Below, piece after piece: positions 5,656-7,151 of a stretch of 7,151 nt of DNA. The notes under the pieces are model-generated. The model saw only the letters and a list, made by a program, of their open reading frames with translations, was not told the DNA's origin and searched no databases. The stretch's first letter is position 1. Each line of letters begins with the position of its first letter. The position numbers and the translations under genes are program-made. Where the stretch lies: positions 1 through 7,151 of the forward strand of contig JAHWYA010000078.1 of NCBI GenBank assembly GCA_020028115.1, written 5' to 3'. The stretch comes from Anaeromyxobacter sp. Lineage in GTDB: Bacteria; Myxococcota; Myxococcia; Myxococcales; Anaeromyxobacteraceae.

Positions 5656-6084
5656 TCACCGGCCTTCCCGGCGCGGGGGCCGCTGCTGCGGACGGGGCAC
5701 GACGCAGGTGCCGCGGGCGCGGCAGACCACGACGGGCTCCGGCAACGCGTCGGCCGCGCTCGCGGAGACGTCCGGCCGCGCGGCGATCACGCGGCGCGCC
5801 TCGAACCGCATCGTCCGCGAGGTGTTGCCGGCGGCGACGAGCTCCGCCTCGATCTCGAGGTAGTCGCCGGCGTGCGTCGGCGCGAGGACCTCCACCGCCT
5901 CGTACGCGCGGAGCAGCCCCTCGTCGCCGTCGTGACGGATGCACAGCTCCGTCGCGGCGTCGCCGAAGAGCGCGAGGATCCGCGCGCCGTCCACGAGGTT
6001 CCCGCCGTAGTGCGCGTCCGCGCCGGACATCCGCACCCTGAGGACGCTGCGCATGTCGGACCCCTGACCGGCCCGGGTGGTCAT
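5656..6084 (-). CDS. kal: 3-aminobutyryl-CoA ammonia-lyase (hotdog fold)
   Basis: A 142-residue hotdog-fold enzyme that eliminates ammonia from 3-aminobutyryl-CoA to give crotonyl-CoA, following Kce. The conserved early stretch [17 protein letters not shown] and then [15 protein letters not shown] and [12 protein letters not shown] match Kal as I know it. The last 14 residues or so are a basic Pro/Arg tail that looks dispensable. ATG 6084 is chosen because AAGGAG (6094-6099) lies eight bases before it, inside the end of kamE, whose stop is two bases upstream. A second ATG at 6054 is less well placed. The frame stays open much further upstream only because it runs through kamE in another register. 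Confidence 0.93.
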   Translation of the reverse strand: MTTRAGQGSDMRSVLRVRMSGADAHYGGNLVDGARILALFGDAATELCIRHDGDEGLLRAYEAVEVLAPTHAGDYLEIEAELVAAGNTSRTMRFEARRVIAARPDVSASAADALPEPVVVCRARGTCVVPRPQQRPPRREGR

Positions 6085-6086
6085 GG

Positions 6087-6851
6087 CTAGTGCTCCTTCC
6101 CCATCCGCCGGAGGACGGACCCGACGATGAAGCTCGCCACGTCGGACGGCCGCGTGGCCGGCCCGAACCCCGCGTCGTACCCGAGCTCCACCGCGAACCG
6201 GTGATCGATCCGGGGACCCCCGAGCACGAGGGTCACGCCCGCGCGGACGCCGAGCCGCTCGAGCTCCTCCACGAGCTGCCGGGCGTTCTCGCGGTGCACG
6301 TCGCGCTGCGTGACCACCTGCGAGACGAGGACCGCGTCCGCGCGCCGCTCCACCGCGAGCCGCGCGAGCCGGACGTTCTCGACCTGCGCGCCGAGGTTCG
6401 TCGCCTCGAAGCAGGCGTAGCGCTCGAGGCCGGGGTCTCCCGCGTACCCCTTCATGTTCATGATCGCGTCGATCCCGACCGCGTGGGCGTCGGACCCGGT
6501 GCACGCGCCGAGCACGACGATGCGCCGCCCCACCTCGCGGAGCGCGTACGCGTTGAGCTCGTCGAACCCGCGCTTGCGGACGAGGACCTCGGGGACCTGG
6601 ATCCGCTCCCACTCCACCCCGGCGGCGGTCCTGCCGTACACGACGAAGAACGTGTAGCGAGCCGCCGCGGCCTCCATGTGGGCGACGTGGACCTGGTCGA
6701 GCCCGAGCCGGCGCGCGAGCTCCGCCGCCGCCTCGCGGGCGCGCTCGCTCGGCGGCACCGGCAGGACGAAGGAGAGCTGCACGATCCCGTCGTCGCGCCG
6801 GTCGCCATACGGCCGGACGAGCTCGCCGGCGATCCAGTCGTGGTGCGTCAT
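6087..6851 (-). CDS. kamE: Lysine 5,6-aminomutase beta subunit, B12-binding
   Basis: The 254-residue beta subunit of the adenosylcobalamin- and PLP-dependent D-lysine/beta-lysine aminomutase, which turns beta-lysine into 3,5-diaminohexanoate. After an N-terminal dimerisation part, the Rossmann-like cobalamin domain has [12 protein letters not shown], with D121, H123 (the cobalt-ligand histidine) and G126. K134 in N-M-K-G-Y-A-G-D is the PLP-binding lysine; the 11-residue His-to-Lys spacing matches the clostridial enzyme (H133/K144). Later cobalamin-pocket features follow: V-L-V-S-Q-V-V-T-Q and L-V-L-G-G-P. The start is ATG 6851, with AGGAG seven bases upstream. The enzyme needs the alpha subunit KamD, which is not visible here: the gene immediately upstream is something else. 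Confidence 0.95.
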   Translation of the reverse strand: MTHHDWIAGELVRPYGDRRDDGIVQLSFVLPVPPSERAREAAAELARRLGLDQVHVAHMEAAAARYTFFVVYGRTAAGVEWERIQVPEVLVRKRGFDELNAYALREVGRRIVVLGACTGSDAHAVGIDAIMNMKGYAGDPGLERYACFEATNLGAQVENVRLARLAVERRADAVLVSQVVTQRDVHRENARQLVEELERLGVRAGVTLVLGGPRIDHRFAVELGYDAGFGPATRPSDVASFIVGSVLRRMGKEH

Positions 6852-6890
6852 GCGATCGCTCCTCGCCCTGCCCCACCCGCCGCCGTTCGC

Positions 6891-7151
6891 CTACGCCTCC
6901 CCGCCGATGCGCGCCGACGTCAGGAGGCCCCGCCACAGCTCGAGCACCTCCGGCGCCGCGGGCGTCGCGGCGGTGAGGAAGATCCGGTACTGCACGCCGC
7001 CGTCGCAGGCCGCCACGGCCCAGACGTGCCAGTCGCCCTGGTCGCCCTCGAGGGCCTGTCCGGGGCGCGCGGCCAGGCGGGTCGGGTGGCGCCGCGCCCG
7101 CTCGAGGCCCGCGGCCCCTCCGGCAATCCGCTCGTCGGCCGCGGCGAGGCA
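6891..7151 (-). CDS. C-terminal part of an unrecognised protein upstream of kamE
   Basis: On the minus strand a frame runs open from the window edge to TAG (6893-6891) and encodes 86 residues. It ends [23 protein letters not shown], then [21 protein letters not shown]. Strong G/C third positions and plausible beta-strand (H-V-W-A-V-A-A, Q-Y-R-I-F-L-T) and helix patterns argue that it is coding. I see no KamD-like TIM-barrel motif and do not recognise the family. It stops 39 bases before kamE on the same strand, so it may share the operon. The N-terminus lies outside the window. Confidence 0.68.
   Translation of the reverse strand, partial: CLAAADERIAGGAAGLERARRHPTRLAARPGQALEGDQGDWHVWAVAACDGGVQYRIFLTAATPAAPEVLELWRGLLTSARIGGEA

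Noticed and set aside
6085..6936. In-frame extension of kal upstream to 6936
   Set aside because: It runs through kamE in another register. The ribosome site and Kal family length place the start at 6084.
7014..7031. TGGCACG on the minus strand as a sigma-54 element
   Set aside because: It is part of a coding stretch (D-W-H-V-W) and the bases ten positions after GG are CC, not GC.

Overview
The window is very GC-rich, and nearly every real gene uses G or C at third codon positions. Together with the mix of genes (a B12-dependent lysine-fermentation cluster, a PilZ protein, a DNABII histone-like protein and a protein with a histone-H1-like tail), this suggests a high-GC deltaproteobacterium/myxobacterium. 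An Anaeromyxobacter-like organism is my best guess, made from composition and gene content and not from a database match.

Layout, left to right. (1) Bases 2-277: the 3' end of a plus-strand gene with a Pro-rich linker and a Lys/Ala tail. Its stop codon shares a CTAG with the stop of the next gene. (2) 274-1155, minus: a membrane-anchored lipase-type alpha/beta hydrolase, apparently transcribed as a leaderless mRNA. (3) 1437-2804, plus: the ammonium transporter amt, divergent from the lipase, with a sigma-54-type promoter in front and a strong intrinsic terminator behind. (4) 3108-3872, plus: an unrecognised exported, probably outer-membrane beta-barrel protein. It has its own sigma-54-type promoter, nearly identical to the amt one and at almost the same distance from its start codon, and its own terminator. 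(5) 3953-4741, minus: a PilZ-domain protein downstream of an HU/IHF-type protein. A sigma-70-like promoter for this pair overlaps the 3' end of kce. (6) 4797-6851, minus: kamE-kal-kce, tightly packed. (7) 6891-7151, minus: the C-terminal end of an unrecognised protein directly upstream of kamE.

How they work together. KamE is the B12/PLP-binding subunit of the aminomutase that moves an amino group on beta-lysine. Kce splits 3-keto-5-aminohexanoate with acetyl-CoA to acetoacetate and 3-aminobutyryl-CoA. Kal removes ammonia from the latter to give crotonyl-CoA. The partner subunit KamD, the dehydrogenase Kdd and the lysine 2,3-aminomutase KamA are not in this window. The amt/barrel pair looks like a small nitrogen-limitation regulon: an inner-membrane ammonium channel plus a possible outer-membrane partner. 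That matched sigma-54 architecture is the most interesting signal here.
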